DNA of 64,000 bases from Fragum whitleyi (taxonomy: Eukaryota > Mollusca > Bivalvia > Cardiida > Cardiidae). Below are positions 40,297-52,335 of this stretch, piece after piece. The stretch is from NCBI GenBank assembly GCA_948146395.1, contig OX411543.1, forward strand, positions 26,304,026 to 26,368,025, read 5' to 3'. Both the position numbers and the translations under genes were made by a program. How positions within the stretch are numbered: position 1 is the stretch's first letter; every line of letters starts with the position of its first letter. The notes beneath the pieces are model-generated. The model was not told the DNA's origin. It made no database searches and saw nothing but the letters and a program-made list of their open reading frames with translations.

Positions 40297-40445
40297 ACAA
40301 TGTACATGACTTGTTATCAAATCTGATTTTTGAATAGGATTTTTTTTAATTATTTCATGATAAATAGATTGAGGTTGCTAAAGAATTCAAGATGTTTTGA
40401 ATGGCATAATAGTGATTCAATAATTGTAAAAAATTAGAATTCTGT

Positions 40446-40674
40446 TTAACCCTTTGCTGTTTAATCCCTGCTTTTCACGTGCCTGTGATTTTATAATTGA
40501 GAAAACATTGTGAAAGAAGAAGAAATTGCTTCTGACAAGCAATTTCTTCATTTTCCACGCTATTTTCTACCCTACCAAATGGATATTTTTCAAATTAAAT
40601 CCACTTTAAATTTTCGTCTGCAGAACCTTTGAATTTGGACAGGTCCAAAATTTTCTAAAACAGGAAAGGGTTAA
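40446..40674 (+). repeat. TTAA-flanked piggyBac-like MITE just after DUOX stop
   Basis: The TTAA borders and terminal repeats are intact. It starts 150 bp after the stop codon, so it may lie in the 3' UTR. Confidence 0.85.
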
Positions 40675-40959
40675 GAATATTTACTACAGTATTTACTGCA
40701 ATTTGTCTGTGTATGTGTGTAAGTCTGTCTGTATCGTATATGTCCAAATTTGTCCAGAGCATTTCTCCTACAATTATGAATGGATATCAAAATTAATTCA
40801 CACAAAATTCACTGAACAAAGATAAAAAGAATGATAAACCTATGTAAGTGTCTTCAAATATCAATATTATCTGGTCTCGGCTATTTATCATCATGACCCC
40901 GCAAAGCCTTGTAATGACAAATTTTCCAAACCACAATCCCATTACATTAATATTTATAC

Positions 40960-41395
40960 CCCCCACCTACAAAATAGAGGGGGAAAAATATTTGTTTTGC
41001 CGTGTCTGTCCATCCGTTCGAATGTCCATCTGTCTGTCCGTCCATAGACCTTTTTGTTTCTGAACTCTAACTTTAGAACCAAGTGACCTAGAATTTTGAA
41101 ACTTCATACAAATGCTGCTTATGACTTAAGGAAATGCCCTATTGTTTTGGGCTCACATAGGTCAAAGGGCAAGGTCACAGTCAATTTTTGTTCAATTTTC
41201 ATTTCTGGACTCTAACTTGAGAACTGAGTAACCTAGAATCATGGAACTTAATGCAAATACTGCTTGTGACCTCAATATCTGTTACAAAAATATCCTGCAC
41301 TAACAGCACTTACATTTTGACAAAGTTCTGGTGTGTGTGTGTGTGTGGGGGGGGGGGGAATGGGAGTTCAAGTCCACTTTGCAAAAGGTCTAGTT
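40960..41395 (+). repeat. Hairpin-leader repeat, ACCCCCCACC family
   Basis: It starts near TTTAT|ACCCCCCACCTAC with GAGGGGGAAAA as the second arm and a GTCTGTCC leader. The core has CTCTAACTTTAGAACCAAG-like units. It ends in (GT)n plus a run of G near 41333-41360. Confidence 0.65.
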
Positions 41396-41544
41396 TAAGA
41401 TAAATGAAAATGAATGCTAATTGATTAAAATCATTCAGATGCATTTTTGATTTACTTTAAATGTGGAAAAATGTTTTATCACAACTTGATTATTTTCTTT
41501 ACTACTGTTGGTCATGGTGTGGTTGGTTGAGGATCAGACTCCTG

Positions 41545-41790
41545 GGCCAGAGGTTATAAACCTTTTCTCAGGCTCAACTGAGATTTTTCTCAAATTTTGA
41601 ATTTAAATAAACATATGAATATAAAAGATAATATTGATTAGTTGGTATTTATAGAGACTTAACAATATTATCTTTTATGTTCATACATTTGTATCAGTAT
41701 TACAGCACAATTGCAGATTTAATTTTTAGATTTGTAATTTGAGAAAAATTTGAATTGAGAAAGAGAAAAGTTTCATAACCTCAGACCCAG
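41545..41790. repeat. Long inverted-repeat MITE (GAGGTTATGAAAC type), copy 2
   Basis: GAGGTTATAAACCTTTTCTC pairs with GAGAAAAGTTTCATAACCTC. The centre is a palindrome of AAAGATAATATTG. Confidence 0.75.
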
Positions 41791-41814
41791 ATCTTCAATC
41801 ATTGGGTGGCATAG

Positions 41815-42095
41815 GTTCACATCAAGGGGTTAGCGCAAAACTATTGTAAGTGCCTATATATATTTATAGGCACTTACAATAGTCTTACGCCTACCCCTCG
41901 ACATAACCTTTTTTGATATTTGTGTCTTACCATTGGGTGGATAATTGTTAACCGCAATTGGAAAGCGTCTGGATGCTAGGAAAGGATATAATGATAGTAT
42001 GGAAGTCAGAAATAACCAAGAGCACATTGTCAGGTGCTCCAGCCTCCAAAATATGACTGAATTACTTTAAAAGATGGGTAAAACATTCAAACAAT
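41815..42095 (+). repeat. Hairpin followed by degenerate family 1 SINE
   Basis: A stem of CTATTGTAAGTGCCTATA (41840-41885) is followed by a worn SINE body: TTACCATTGGGTGGATAAT, GATGCTAGGAAAGGATA and CAGGTGCTCCAGCC. Confidence 0.6.
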
Positions 42096-42389
42096 AGTAA
42101 TTCTCTTTGAAAACTACAATTTGAGCCTTTGTGTTACATTTTTAACAGTTTCTGTAGATTAGGAATCATGCTTGAGTCTTAACCAGGGATTTGACCATCA
42201 AAAACTTGAAAATATTCTATTGTACCTCTAGAATTTTCTGTCAGGGGTTATTTTATTCCTTTCTGAATTGAATCTTGATACTGCTCAAAAATGAAAATGT
42301 ATAAGAAATAATTGTTTTTCTGTAACTTTATAAGGGATTCATTTTTCATATGAATTTCTTGTAGAGATAGATACAAAGAAGACAAAAAA

Positions 42390-42720
42390 GTAATTCATCT
42401 TATAACTATACAAATATCTGTGTGATAACATCATCCCATATGATATCTTTTATGAAATCACAGTTATTTTTTTAACAAATATATAATGCGGTTATTTTTA
42501 GAAACTTGCATTTCTGTTGGAAACATCTACAAAAATAAGGCAAATAGAGGTTACAAAATAAATATAATACGTATTTAGTGAATTGTATGAAAAAATATCT
42601 TACTTGGTTGTGAGAATTGATAACTGTCTCGGCAGAGCCTTGACAATTTTCAATTCTCCCAACCTTTTTAGATATTTCTTTTATATAATACACTAAGTAC
42701 GTATTATATTTTTATCATAT
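42390..42720 (-). repeat. Repeat of about 310 bp as around exon 8, reversed copy in 3' flank
   Basis: It reads TATAACTATACAAATATC ... GACAATTTTCAATTCTCCC ... CACTAAGTACGTATTATA. Confidence 0.75.
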
Positions 42721-44290
42721 CAAAGAAAGCATAACTTTTTATCCTTTCATTTAATTGTTTGACACCTTCAACAATAGTTTTGACCCCTAAAAATTCACCT
42801 TCAAGGGATCAATGACTCCTGAATTTGAAAAGCTAGCACAGGCCCTAGTGGTTAGCCACTGAGCTGCAGTAAATTTAGCCAATTGGTGATCTTTCTAAAA
42901 GCTTTGTGGTGGTTGCTGGTATCCTCGTCCCTTCAATTGCAAATAAAATGTTTGCTCATTTCATCGTGATTTCCTATTTAACACTTTAAAATACCAATTA
43001 AAAGAATAACAAATGACTTCTTATTATTTATTTTCAACCCTTTATTTCAAATCCAATTTTCTTTGCAATGTTTGGCCTCAATATTTGAAACCCATATATA
43101 AATCTTATTAATATCCGATTTCATAAGTCTGAAGTCTATTTGTATGGTATTTTTGTAAAATTCTGTTTGTTTTTGTTTCAAAAATATTTTTTTATTTAGA
43201 TTTTTATACATTTATATAAACAATAAAGCTTTGTTAAAGAAAAATATCATATTATTTTTTCTAGAAATCCTTAACATATTTGAAATTGTGTATTAGCTAG
43301 AAAAAAATTGTATCAATCTCTTCCTTTTAGCAAACATTAGTAGGCTAAATAAAAAAAAAACACTCTTCCAGGTTCGACACTAAGGTGATTCCGGGAGTCT
43401 AATACTCCTTGTTTACCAGTTTGGACTCCTTCCATTTGCTAGGAATCCATTGGACGTCAAGGGTCATTTTGGAATATTTTTAATAACAAAAATATGAAAT
43501 ACAATGTAGTCCCCTGTCTAACACTTGCCTAAACTCTAGATCTTTTCGCTTCAAAAGTTGTTGAAGAACACATTTGCTTCCATCCCAAATGATTTTGAAT
43601 AAAATGATCTTCTTTGGAAGAACATTGTGGAAAAGAAGAAATTGCTTCTAACAAGCAATTTCTTCTTTTCCAATATGTTCTCCTATCATGAAAATTCAGA
43701 CTCCTTACCTTGAGCTTGGACTCCTTCATTTCATGTGATAGGAGTCCAATAGACTCCTTACTCTTCGGAGTTAGGGTTGAACTTGCTCTTTGGAATCAAA
43801 CTGTAGGAACCATGGTTTCAGTTTATTTTATCCAAAGCTCTAGGTCCTTATTTTGATACAGTGGAAAAAAAAGCCTTAGTAATCAGAATCAAATTTTGGA
43901 TTAGAGTAACTGCTTGCCAGCAATTGAGATATCAAGATATCCAAATTTTGTTTATTTTACTTTTTTTTCTGCCAAAAGCATAGTGGCTTAACAAACTGTT
44001 GAATAATAACAGCATCGCAATCCAGGGGCTCTCGAATCAGGACACAATTTATGTTAAAGGGAAATTATAGACAGAGCAAGACTTTTTGTAAAAGAGTAAA
44101 ATAGCACAGTTAGTATATTACTATTAGTATAGGTATACCAGCCGGGGGCAGTCCTGAGCTCAGGATACCAAAATGGTGCAAATTATTTGCAATTCATACC
44201 TGATTTGCATGCAAGTACACATGCAAATCGGAGTATAATTAGCAAACACTTTGCACTGTTTGTCACCCTTAAGGCAGGGCAGTGATTAAC
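42721..44290. other. Intergenic, no gene; possible poly-A signals
   Basis: AATAAA occurs at about 42942 and 43222 on the + strand; either could serve a long DUOX 3' UTR, but nothing links them to it. A GAAGAAATTGC hairpin lies at 43620-43685. Otherwise I see nothing. Confidence 0.4.
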
Positions 44291-44307
44291 AGTTGAAATG
44301 TTTAGTA

Positions 44308-44545
44308 CACATGATTGTCTTCTCAGATGGCTTACAAGAATGCAGATTCGTTAATGCTGGGATTTGAGTCCCCTTGTACAGCGATGTCGTCTTCATTATA
44401 GTAACTAGAGGTTGGCTGAGTAGAAATTTTATACCCTGGAACCTGAGATCTCGATACCGCGGGTACTCAAGTATCCAATGATTACTGTCCAGATGTTTAT
44501 TTCATCAACTAAATACAAAGGTGGATCAAGAATTTTGTAAAAGTG
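44308..44545 (+). repeat. Direct duplication, first (uninterrupted) copy
   Basis: It contains GATTCGTTAATGCTGGGATT, CCGCGGGTACTCAAGTATCC and TCAACTAAATACAAAGGTGG in one uninterrupted stretch. Confidence 0.85.
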
Positions 44546-44799
44546 GTCCAAACATACTAATTCAAACATCGTTTAATGGGACGTAGGTGTTGCAAGTCTG
44601 TGACTCGCAAATAAGTAGCCAGCACTCCCAAACTATCTGATGCATTTCTGCAGGACCATCTGGAAATCAACTTTAGAAAAGAATTGAAGACTGTTTCGAG
44701 TACCCAGATATTGGGTAGGGTAAGGTTCCTACCAGGGTCCTGATGATTACCTCTGACTTACTTTTTACCTTTGGAGACCAATTTCAGAAAATGATTGAA

Positions 44800-45725
44800 A
44801 CAGATGGCTTACAATCCTGCAGATTCGTTAATGCTGGGATTTGAGTCCACTTATCCAGGGACGTCGTCTTCATTATTGTTACTAGAGCTTGGTTGTGTAG
44901 TCTCTGGTACCTGAGATCTCGTTACCCGCGGGTACTCAAGTATCCCATAAATAGCTCTGCTGTTTTCAAAGAAAACCCTAGGTATTATGATCACCAAGGC
45001 GTCGTTTGCGTTGTCATTGGCGTTGGCGTGACAAACTTTAACCTTGGTCATAACTTTTGAATGGCAAGTCATAGAGCCTTCATATTTCATGTGATCATTC
45101 CTTGGGACAAGACCTTTCTGTAGATTCCAAGTTTGAGGTCATCAGTCAAGGTCAAAGTCATTTTTCAAGGTCAAATTTCTTTGAAAAATTTAACCTTGGT
45201 CATAACTTTTGAATGGTAAATTATAGAGCCTTCATATTTCACATGATCATTGCTTGGGACAAGACCTTTCTGTAGGTACCAAATTCAAGATCATCAGTCA
45301 AGGTCAAGGTCATATTTCAAGGTCAAATTTCCTTGAAAAATTAAACCTTTGTCAAAAAAATGTTGAATGTTAAGTCATAGAGCCTTCATATTTTACATGA
45401 TTATTGCTTGGGACCAGACATTTCTGTAGGTACCAAGTTCAAGGTCATCAGTCAAGGTCAAGGTCATTTTCAAGGTCAAATTTCTTAAAAAAATTTGACC
45501 TTGGTCATAACTTTTGAATGGTAAGTCATAGAGCCTTCATATTTCACATGATTATTGCTTGGTACAAGACCTTTCTGTAGGTACCAAGTTGATATATTTC
45601 TATTTGCCTAAGAAATTATAAACAGACGAGTGTTGGCACCCGCTTGCTTTGCTCTTGTTACTGTCCATATATTTATTTTGTCAACTAAATACAAGGGTGG
45701 ATCAAGAATTTTGTAAAAGCTGTTT
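44800..45725 (+). repeat. Direct duplication, second copy, split by an element
   Basis: The same blocks as in the first copy resume at 45658 after an insertion between GTATCCC (44946) and TTACTGTCC. Confidence 0.85.
44953..45657 (+). repeat. Tandem-core hairpin-leader element, AGCTCTGCTG family
   Basis: It starts T|AGCTCTGCTGTTTTCAAAG with an internal stem GTTTTCAAAGAAAAC. About four units of about 150 bp follow, with TTAACCTTGGTCATAACTTT and GAGCCTTCATATTTCA. It ends GCTTTGCTCTTG|T. The intact duplicate at 44308-44545 shows the site without the element. Confidence 0.8.
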
Positions 45726-45872
45726 CATGTCTTAGATTTAGCGTTCAGCACAAAACTATTGTAAGTGCCTATATATCTATTCTTACATGCATCTTTTGTT
45801 GTTCAATCAATTAAAGAAAAATAAATTTTGTACGGAACAAGGTTTATCCTCTGTATCATTTACTTTATTTTT

Positions 45873-46630
45873 TGCTGACCTGAGCACATCATGCTGAAGG
45901 TGAGCTTTTTTGATCATTAAATGTCTTTAGTGCGTCATCAGAGGTCAACAATCTAAGTGTTTACACCCTAGAGGCCAAAAAAGATAGACCAATCATCATG
46001 AAAATTGGTCCAAAGGTTTGTCAGGTCATAAGGATGAAACCTATTGAAAATGGGAAGGATCCGTGCCATATCACGGAAACAGGACCTTAATGACAATTTT
46101 CTTGTTTACACTCTAAGAGGCCACAAATATGGTCCAATCTGCATGAAACTTGGTCAGAATATTTGTCATGTCACAAGGAAAATCCCTATTTAAAATACTG
46201 TCAATCTAGAGGTCCCGGGTTCGATCCCCGACGGCGGCACTCATTCTTTCTGACTATTTGTCTCTCACCCATGGGTTGATAATCGTAGACCTACGTGAGA
46301 TAGCAACTGGAGGCTAGGAAAGGATGTGGTGGTTGTACTGGTGAGAAAAATACCAGGAAACCATTGTTAGGTACTCTAGTCGCCGCGATATAACTGAAAA
46401 AAATGTTGAAAGCGGCGTTAAACTCCATTCAATCAATCAAACCCTATTTGAAATGGGAAGGATTTACAAGACATCACAGGAAAATGGGCGTTACCGACAA
46501 TTTTCTTATTCACACTCTAGTTACCACAAATCATAAAAGTACAATTATGAATTTTGCTGGAAATATTGATAACTATTAATTAAGACAAAGATACGAAGAC
46601 GAGCGATTAAGGACCATCACGGTGCTCTTG
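45873..46630 (+). repeat. Tandem-core hairpin-leader element, GCTCACC family, worn copy with SINE inside
   Basis: Left end GCTGACCTGAGCACATC, core with CACCCTAGAGGCC and AAATGGGAAGGAT, right end ACGAGCGATTAAGGACC and GCTCTTG|T. A family 1 SINE interrupts it at 46198. Confidence 0.75.
46198..46440 (+). repeat. tRNA-derived SINE, family 1, 5'-truncated
   Basis: It begins inside the tRNA head (AATCTAGAGGTCCCGGG), keeps B-box GGTTCGATCCC, and has the full body and TTAAACTCCATTCAAT tail. Flanks resembling CCCTATTTAAAAT on both sides suggest a target-site duplication. Confidence 0.85.
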
Positions 46631-46704
46631 TTTCACATTTATTAGCCGTAATATCTTTCAACGTGCATTTGACCTACTGCTTCAAAATCAATATTGATGT
46701 CCTC

Positions 46705-46965
46705 ACCTACGAAGAAGAAGAGGTGGGGGGGGGGGGGTAAATTGGTCTCACTAATTCTGCCCGTCCGTCCATCCATCTGTCCGTAGACCTTTATCGTTTC
46801 GGGTCTCTAACTCAAGAACGAAGTGAACTAGAATCATGAACCTTTTTTGCCCATGCTCCAAGAAAGTGTCCTATTGTTTTGGGTTCTTGAATGTCAAAGG
46901 TCATGGTCACAATGTTACTTAATCCGAAATCCGTTTCCGGAACTTGGACAAAGTTCTTGTGGTCT
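46705..46965 (+). repeat. Hairpin-leader repeat, CACCT...AGGTGGGG type
   Basis: CTCACCTACGAAGAAGAAG and AGGTGGGGG form the hairpin (with 13 G), then a CCGTCCGTCCATCC leader and a GGGTCTCTAACTCAAG core. Related to 40960-41395. Confidence 0.6.
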
Positions 46966-47793
46966 TATATTCCTAATACATGTAAAAAATAAACGATGAC
47001 AATACATATTTTCTATTCAGCTTCCACTTTCCCTTTGAAATATGGTATGGGTACTTTGACATTAAAACAGCGCAAAATATAATGACATCATTATTAAGTG
47101 TACACTTTTACTATCATATTTCACAAACCCACCTTTCATAAAAAATGCTAAATGCAGTAAAATAAAAAAAAAACGTATTCCGGTTGTTATCTTCACCCTT
47201 TATGTCCTACTTTAAAGAAACTGCTACAATTTCTATATGCCTGATCATTTTATATATGGGACCAGTCACGCGAAAAAGGGCCATCTGGGCAGTGCGTAGA
47301 GTGTCGACCCTAGTCAGACTGCGCGGTCTGCGCAAGCTGACTAGGGTCGAAACTTTTTGCATTTTGACCATTTTCTGAATGCTCAATCTTATATCCTTTG
47401 GAATACTTTTTGGGGAATTCGATCTTTGTTTGACCTGTAGTAAACTGGTTACTTTTTAATTTTGTTACGCAGTTCCAAGATAGAAGTAGCCCCATTTCGC
47501 GTATCGGGTCGCATTTAGAAAATAAACCGAAAAATGTGAAAAACGGGATTTAATTTACCACCAGTTTACACCGTTTTTTCATCTCTAACTCAGAGCAGAT
47601 TGAATTTTGTCCTTTTCTTAAGATTATGGCGTAAGAAATAATTATAATGAGTGCACACAAATTAATTCTCGGGTAATTTGATAATGTTTGCGTCCGGATA
47701 TGCAATCATATGCGAGTAGAATAAATATGCATTTCAAGTTTTTACCATTACTTTTGTGTTTGATCATTGAACAAAAACGTCAGAATAGTTTTT
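46966..47793. other. Intergenic, palindrome only
   Basis: A stem of GACCCTAGTCAGACTGCGC and its complement lies near 47309-47350. No gene seen. Confidence 0.45.
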
Positions 47794-48911
47794 AGCTCCA
47801 CTGGCTGAAAGTCACTGGGGCTATTGTCATGGCGTTGAATCCGTCGTGCGTCCGTCCGTCCGTCCGTGCGTCAGGTCGTAAACGTTTTCTTTAAAAATCT
47901 TCTCCTCAGAAACTACTGGATGGATTTCAACCAAACTTCACAGGAATGATCCTTGGGTGACCCTCTTTCAAAGTTGTTCAAGAAATTTTGATCCAATGAA
48001 AAACATGGATTTAATGGGCGTGGCTAATTTCCAAATATGGTAAAAAGTGACTTTTCTCAGGTTCTAAATGATGGATACCAATTAAATTTTACATGATTGA
48101 TCCTTGGGTGACCCTTTATCAGTCTACCAAAAATTATTTTGATCAGATGAAAAATATGCATTTTATGGGCGGAGGTTATTTCTCTATATGTTATATAGTG
48201 GATAACAGTGGGTGACCCTCTATCTGTCTACAAAAAAATATTGTGATCAGATGAAAAATACGCATTTTTTGGCGGAGGTCATTTCTCTCTATGTTATTTA
48301 GTGGAAACTTTGAAAATCATTTTCTCAAAAACTTACTGATAGATATCAACCAAATTTTACATGAATGATCCTTGGGTGACCCTCTATCAGTCTACCAAAC
48401 AGACTATTGTGATCAAATGAAAAATGTGTGTTTTATGGGCGAAGGTCATTTCTCTATTTGTTATATAGTGGAAACTTTGAAAATCATTTTCTCAAAAACT
48501 AAGTGATGGATATCAACCAAATTTCACAGGAATGATCCTTGAGTGATTCTTTATCGGTCTATTAAAAATTATTGTGCTCGGATGAAAAATATGTATTTTA
48601 TGGGCGGAGGTCATTTCTCTCTATGTTATTTAGTGGAAACTTTGAAAATCATTTCTCAGAATGTAATCGATGGATATCAATCAAACTTCATTAGTATGAT
48701 CCATTGGTGTTCCATTATCATTCAGCCAAAAATTATTGTCATTGGATGAAAAATATGTCTTTTATGGGCGGAGGTCATTTCTCTATATGTTATAATAGTG
48801 GAAACTTTGAAAATCATTTCAACCCAATATATGTCTAAAAAATCTAGTCTAACCTTAGATTACAAGAATTTCAAGCCTGTGGAGCGACTCAAGCCATTCA
48901 TGGCTTTCTAG
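47794..48911 (+). repeat. Tandem-core hairpin-leader element, GCTCCACTGG family
   Basis: It starts T|AGCTCCACTGGCTGAAAG with a closing arm CACTGGGGCT and a CCGTCCGTCCGTCCG leader. Several units carry TGGGCGGAGGTCATTTCTCT. It ends GTGGAGCGACTCAAGCC, a GCCATTCATGGC hairpin and CTAG|T. Confidence 0.85.
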
Positions 48912-49250
48912 TTAGCTCTAGTGATGTCATGATCCGCCCGGCGCACGTTAGTCTCTCCGTCTGTCTGTCCGTCCGTTATCTTTTCTTTAGTAACACTCTA
49001 TTGAGTCTAGAGTTTTCATAAGATTTTCTTCAATTTTGTAAGATTTTCTGTAATCCCTTCAGAATGATAGTATCATAAGGATAGCTCCTTTCGAAAATGC
49101 TGACAAGTCCTTTACATTACATGAATGCTTTTGAATGAAGCTTTCCCAAAATATTTCTTTTTAAGAGACTATACCCATATACGCGGCGTCATGATAAAAC
49201 GAGGACTAAATGTTGAATTTCTTTCTAGCCAATCTCCTACTTTTGTAGAT
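48912..49250 (+). repeat. Second hairpin-leader element abutting the previous one, right end lost
   Basis: T|TAGCTCTAGTGATGTCATG follows directly, with a CCGTCTGTCTGTCCGTCC leader and one unit-like stretch, then ordinary sequence. Confidence 0.55.
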
Positions 49251-49339
49251 AGATTTGCCTAGACCAAATTTAAAATAAGAACGATTTCTTAATTACCTTA
49301 TCATACATAAAAATGTTTTCTAATATGTTTTTAATGTGA

Positions 49340-49470
49340 TGAAATAAAGGATAATCGTTTGTTTCTGTGTAAGATCGATTTATATTTCATTACAGGAATA
49401 AAAAAAAAAGACTCAATGAAATATGGACCAATCTTACTCGAAAAACAAACGATTATTCGATTTCTTTAAT
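49340..49470. repeat. Relative of the nested palindrome at 2608
   Basis: AAAGGATAATCGTTTGTTTC and CGAAAAACAAACGATTATTC form long arms. Confidence 0.65.
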
Positions 49471-49841
49471 GAAAAAATGAGATTAGATTTCAATTTTTTA
49501 AGACCTGTTTTCTTAAAGCGCGTCATTTTGTAGGTGATTGCTAGCTTTAACCACCACTATAGCAACATCAAATATGCCGTCTGGATCAGTTTTGTTATAT
49601 TCCATATCAAAGCAGTGTTCGTCCAATTATTACTTTTGTTTCATCGTTCAATCGAACATGCATACGGCTCTCCATCCGCAGGTCATTAGCTCGATCTACG
49701 GCTTGGCCAATTTCCTTTTTATCCCAAATTTTGACAGTAGTCATTGACACGCATTTTTATTCCTCCAACCAATGGACAAATATCGGTAGATTTACGCTTA
49801 AGTGGGATGGGCTCTGTTGAACTGAATTTTGTGGGTGTATT

Positions 49842-50086
49842 GGGTTCCGTTTTACTAAACTTCTTTCGAAAAAAAATAATCGTAAGTCAAAATCACAAAT
49901 CGTACCTGATGTTTTCATTCATTGTTAGATGCTGTCTTGCAATATCTCAATGGAATCTTCTTTAAAGACGAATCAAATGAGATAATGCATGGCAGAATTC
50001 CATATTTAGTTAAGTGTTGAAGCAACTTTAATTTTTGACTCACGCAAAAAATGACCGTAAGATGTTTAGTAAAACAGGGTCCTGGT
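49842..50086. repeat. MITE with GGGTCCTGTTTTAC-like terminal repeats, copy 2
   Basis: GGGTTCCGTTTTACTAAAC pairs with GTTTAGTAAAACAGGGTCC. The core shares TGTCTTGCAATATCTCAATG with copies 1 and 3. Confidence 0.75.
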
Positions 50087-50470
50087 GTTAGGAAAAAAAA
50101 ACAACAGGAAAGCATGGATATGCCAATTAGCCGCTGCAATTTAATAGCGGTACTTTTATGGTTGGCGTTAATCCTAAAAATATAAGCAAAAAAATCGTCG
50201 CCTGCTTATGGATTTCAATCATATTGAATATCATTTGTTTCAGCTTGTCGTCGGGTAATTTGATCACATATTCATCCGGGATTCAAATATCATAAATGTG
50301 CATTTCATGCATACAATCTTTGTTAATTTTTTTGTGAATGAATGTTATAGAATAGCCTTTTTTTCTTTTAAATGTGCGCCGACTTCCTAAATACGACATA
50401 TTTTTGTTTTTTTATTCTACTCGACCGCTTAATTTACATTGAAGTTTTTTCCAGAGCTAATATACCTTCC

Positions 50471-50584
50471 CTGCGTTCAGGATGAAAAAACGGCGCAAAC
50501 AGTTTACAAATTAAATCCCGCTTTGCACGCAAGCGGGAAATAATTTACAAACAGTTTGCACCGTTTTGTCATTCTGAATGCAGC
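50471..50584. repeat. Palindromic element
   Basis: CTGCGTTCAGGATGAAAAAA at the left and TGACATTCTGAATGCAG-like sequence at the right enclose GCAAACAGTTTACAAATTAA / AATAATTTACAAACAGTTTG and a CCCGCTTTGCACGCAAGCGG stem. Confidence 0.7.
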
Positions 50585-50875
50585 TTATATTTCTTTGTGA
50601 TGGTCATACGTCAAAGGGAACACCCCCTTAAAATGGGGATGACAAGGGTCCTCCTATTCACCTTCAGCGACGTATATTTGTCATTTGTGGGAAGCGCTCT
50701 GAACCTTTCTCCATTTTGAATGATTGATTAAAGTTATTTAATGGCAGGAGGTTATATAAATGGGCAAAACAATGGACTTATCGCCTTTGACAGAACATCA
50801 TTTTGATTTCAAAAATTATATAGTCCCTTTGATAAGGTTAAAATGTCAATGCTCAATACTCGGATTGTTTGACGT

Positions 50876-51088
50876 AGGTTCGATCCCCGCCGGCGGCCCT
50901 CGTCCTTTCCAACTATTTGTCTATCACCACTGGGGTGATAATCGTAAATTTATGCGGGATAGCGGTTGGACTGAAGCTAGAAAAGGATGTTATGGTTGTG
51001 CTGGTGTGAGAAATACCAGGAATTCGATGTTATGTGCTCCATCAGCCCCGATATGATAGTTAAAAGCGGCGTTAAACTCCATGCAAAA
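50876..51088 (+). repeat. tRNA-derived SINE, family 1, 5'-truncated
   Basis: B-box GGTTCGATCCC, body GACTGAAGCTAGAAAAGGAT, tail TTAAACTCCATGC and poly-A. Confidence 0.8.
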
Positions 51089-51474
51089 AAAAACGTTTGA
51101 CGTACTGTCGTTTTCATCCAATTTGCCTGTACACTTGTTTCAGATCCACTGACCAAACGCCACACGTCAGTATTGCGTTCGTGTGTGCGTACAGTGGAAA
51201 CCTTGATAATCATTTCTAAGAAACTGAATTATGGATATCAAGAAAACTAAACAAAAGTTAATCAGACTGATTCTATCGGTCATTCTTTATCAGATTTTTA
51301 AACTCATCGTGATCGATACACGATTATATGCATCGCCTTAATGGGCGTAGGTCAATTCTATACTGAAGCGCTAAGAAACTAGGCATATTTCAAGTGAAGA
51401 AATACAGTTTTATCGGTCAAAAGTATGTCATTTTTGTACCATGTGAAGCACGCGTGTAACTTTTTCTAACAATG

Positions 51475-52065
51475 GACACATCCGGCCAGTATCGGGTACA
51501 ATGTTACGTTACGCCCGTAAGAACCTCTGTTGGCGAAGGCGTCAGTGGAATCAAACTCTCTTTTCCGACGAGTCTAGGTTCAATCTCAGTTAGCCTACCA
51601 TGATGGCAGAGTGCGGTAGAATAGGATAAGAGGTTAGCGATTGTTGAAAGAGACAGGTTCGGATGGAGGTAGCGTCATGGTGTGGGATGGGATAATGGGG
51701 AATTTGAAAACCGTCCTGGTAATTATACAATCTCAATATCTCAATACTGCTGTGTACATTAATCAGGTGTTGCGACCTGTAGCTGTTACATTCATCCGAC
51801 TCGCATCACGCGGCAATATTTGAATACAATTGGCGTTGAAATCTTGCCATGACCAACCGTTTCCCTTGACCTTAACCCTATCGAGCATATTTGGGATCTT
51901 CTTGGTCGAAAAGTAAGGGTCAGGGTCAATTTGCAGGAGCTGAAGCAGGCTTTGCGGGTCGAATGGAACCGCATTCCTCCTTTGGTCGTACAACGTTACG
52001 TTAACTCAATGAGACGTCGTATTGTACTGGTAATACGTCAACATGGAGGACATACACGACATTAA
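51475..52065 (+). pseudogene. Broken Tc1/mariner transposase gene
   Basis: The original enzyme cuts and pastes its element between TA sites. Recognisable pieces in order, in different frames: RKNLCWRRRQWNQTLFSDES (with the first catalytic Asp), DRFGWR/GGSVMVWDGI, LNTAVYINQVLRPVA, then SLDLNPIEHIWDLLGRKVRV (with the third acidic residue) and NSMRRRIVLVIRQHGGHTRH before TAA at 52063. Frameshifts near 51600-51650 and 51805, and a TGA where the family has Trp just before the SLDLNP block, show it is dead. No terminal repeats were identified, and the N-terminal DNA-binding part is missing. Confidence 0.88.
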
Positions 52066-52335
52066 TGAAACTGTTTGATATCCATCCTTTGAAGGGTCTA
52101 AAATCTCAATTCAGTTTGTTCGAAACCAGATTTACCGACATTTTTTTTTATTTTGACCCAATACGCAGTTTAATAAATACCATATGTCTAAACAATCTTT
52201 CGTTTCTAAATGAACCACCCCATCCTGTGTATAAATGAATTATCTGCACTTTGGTATAAAATTTGTTTAGGTTTTGGTCATAAAGATGACTGCGAAAGTA
52301 CCTAAACACAATAACTAGTTCTTTTGCGTTTGAGT

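Noticed and set aside
41333..41360. GT repeat with a G-run as a regulatory Z-DNA or G4 element
   Set aside because: A simple microsatellite at the end of a worn repeat; nothing else supports a function.
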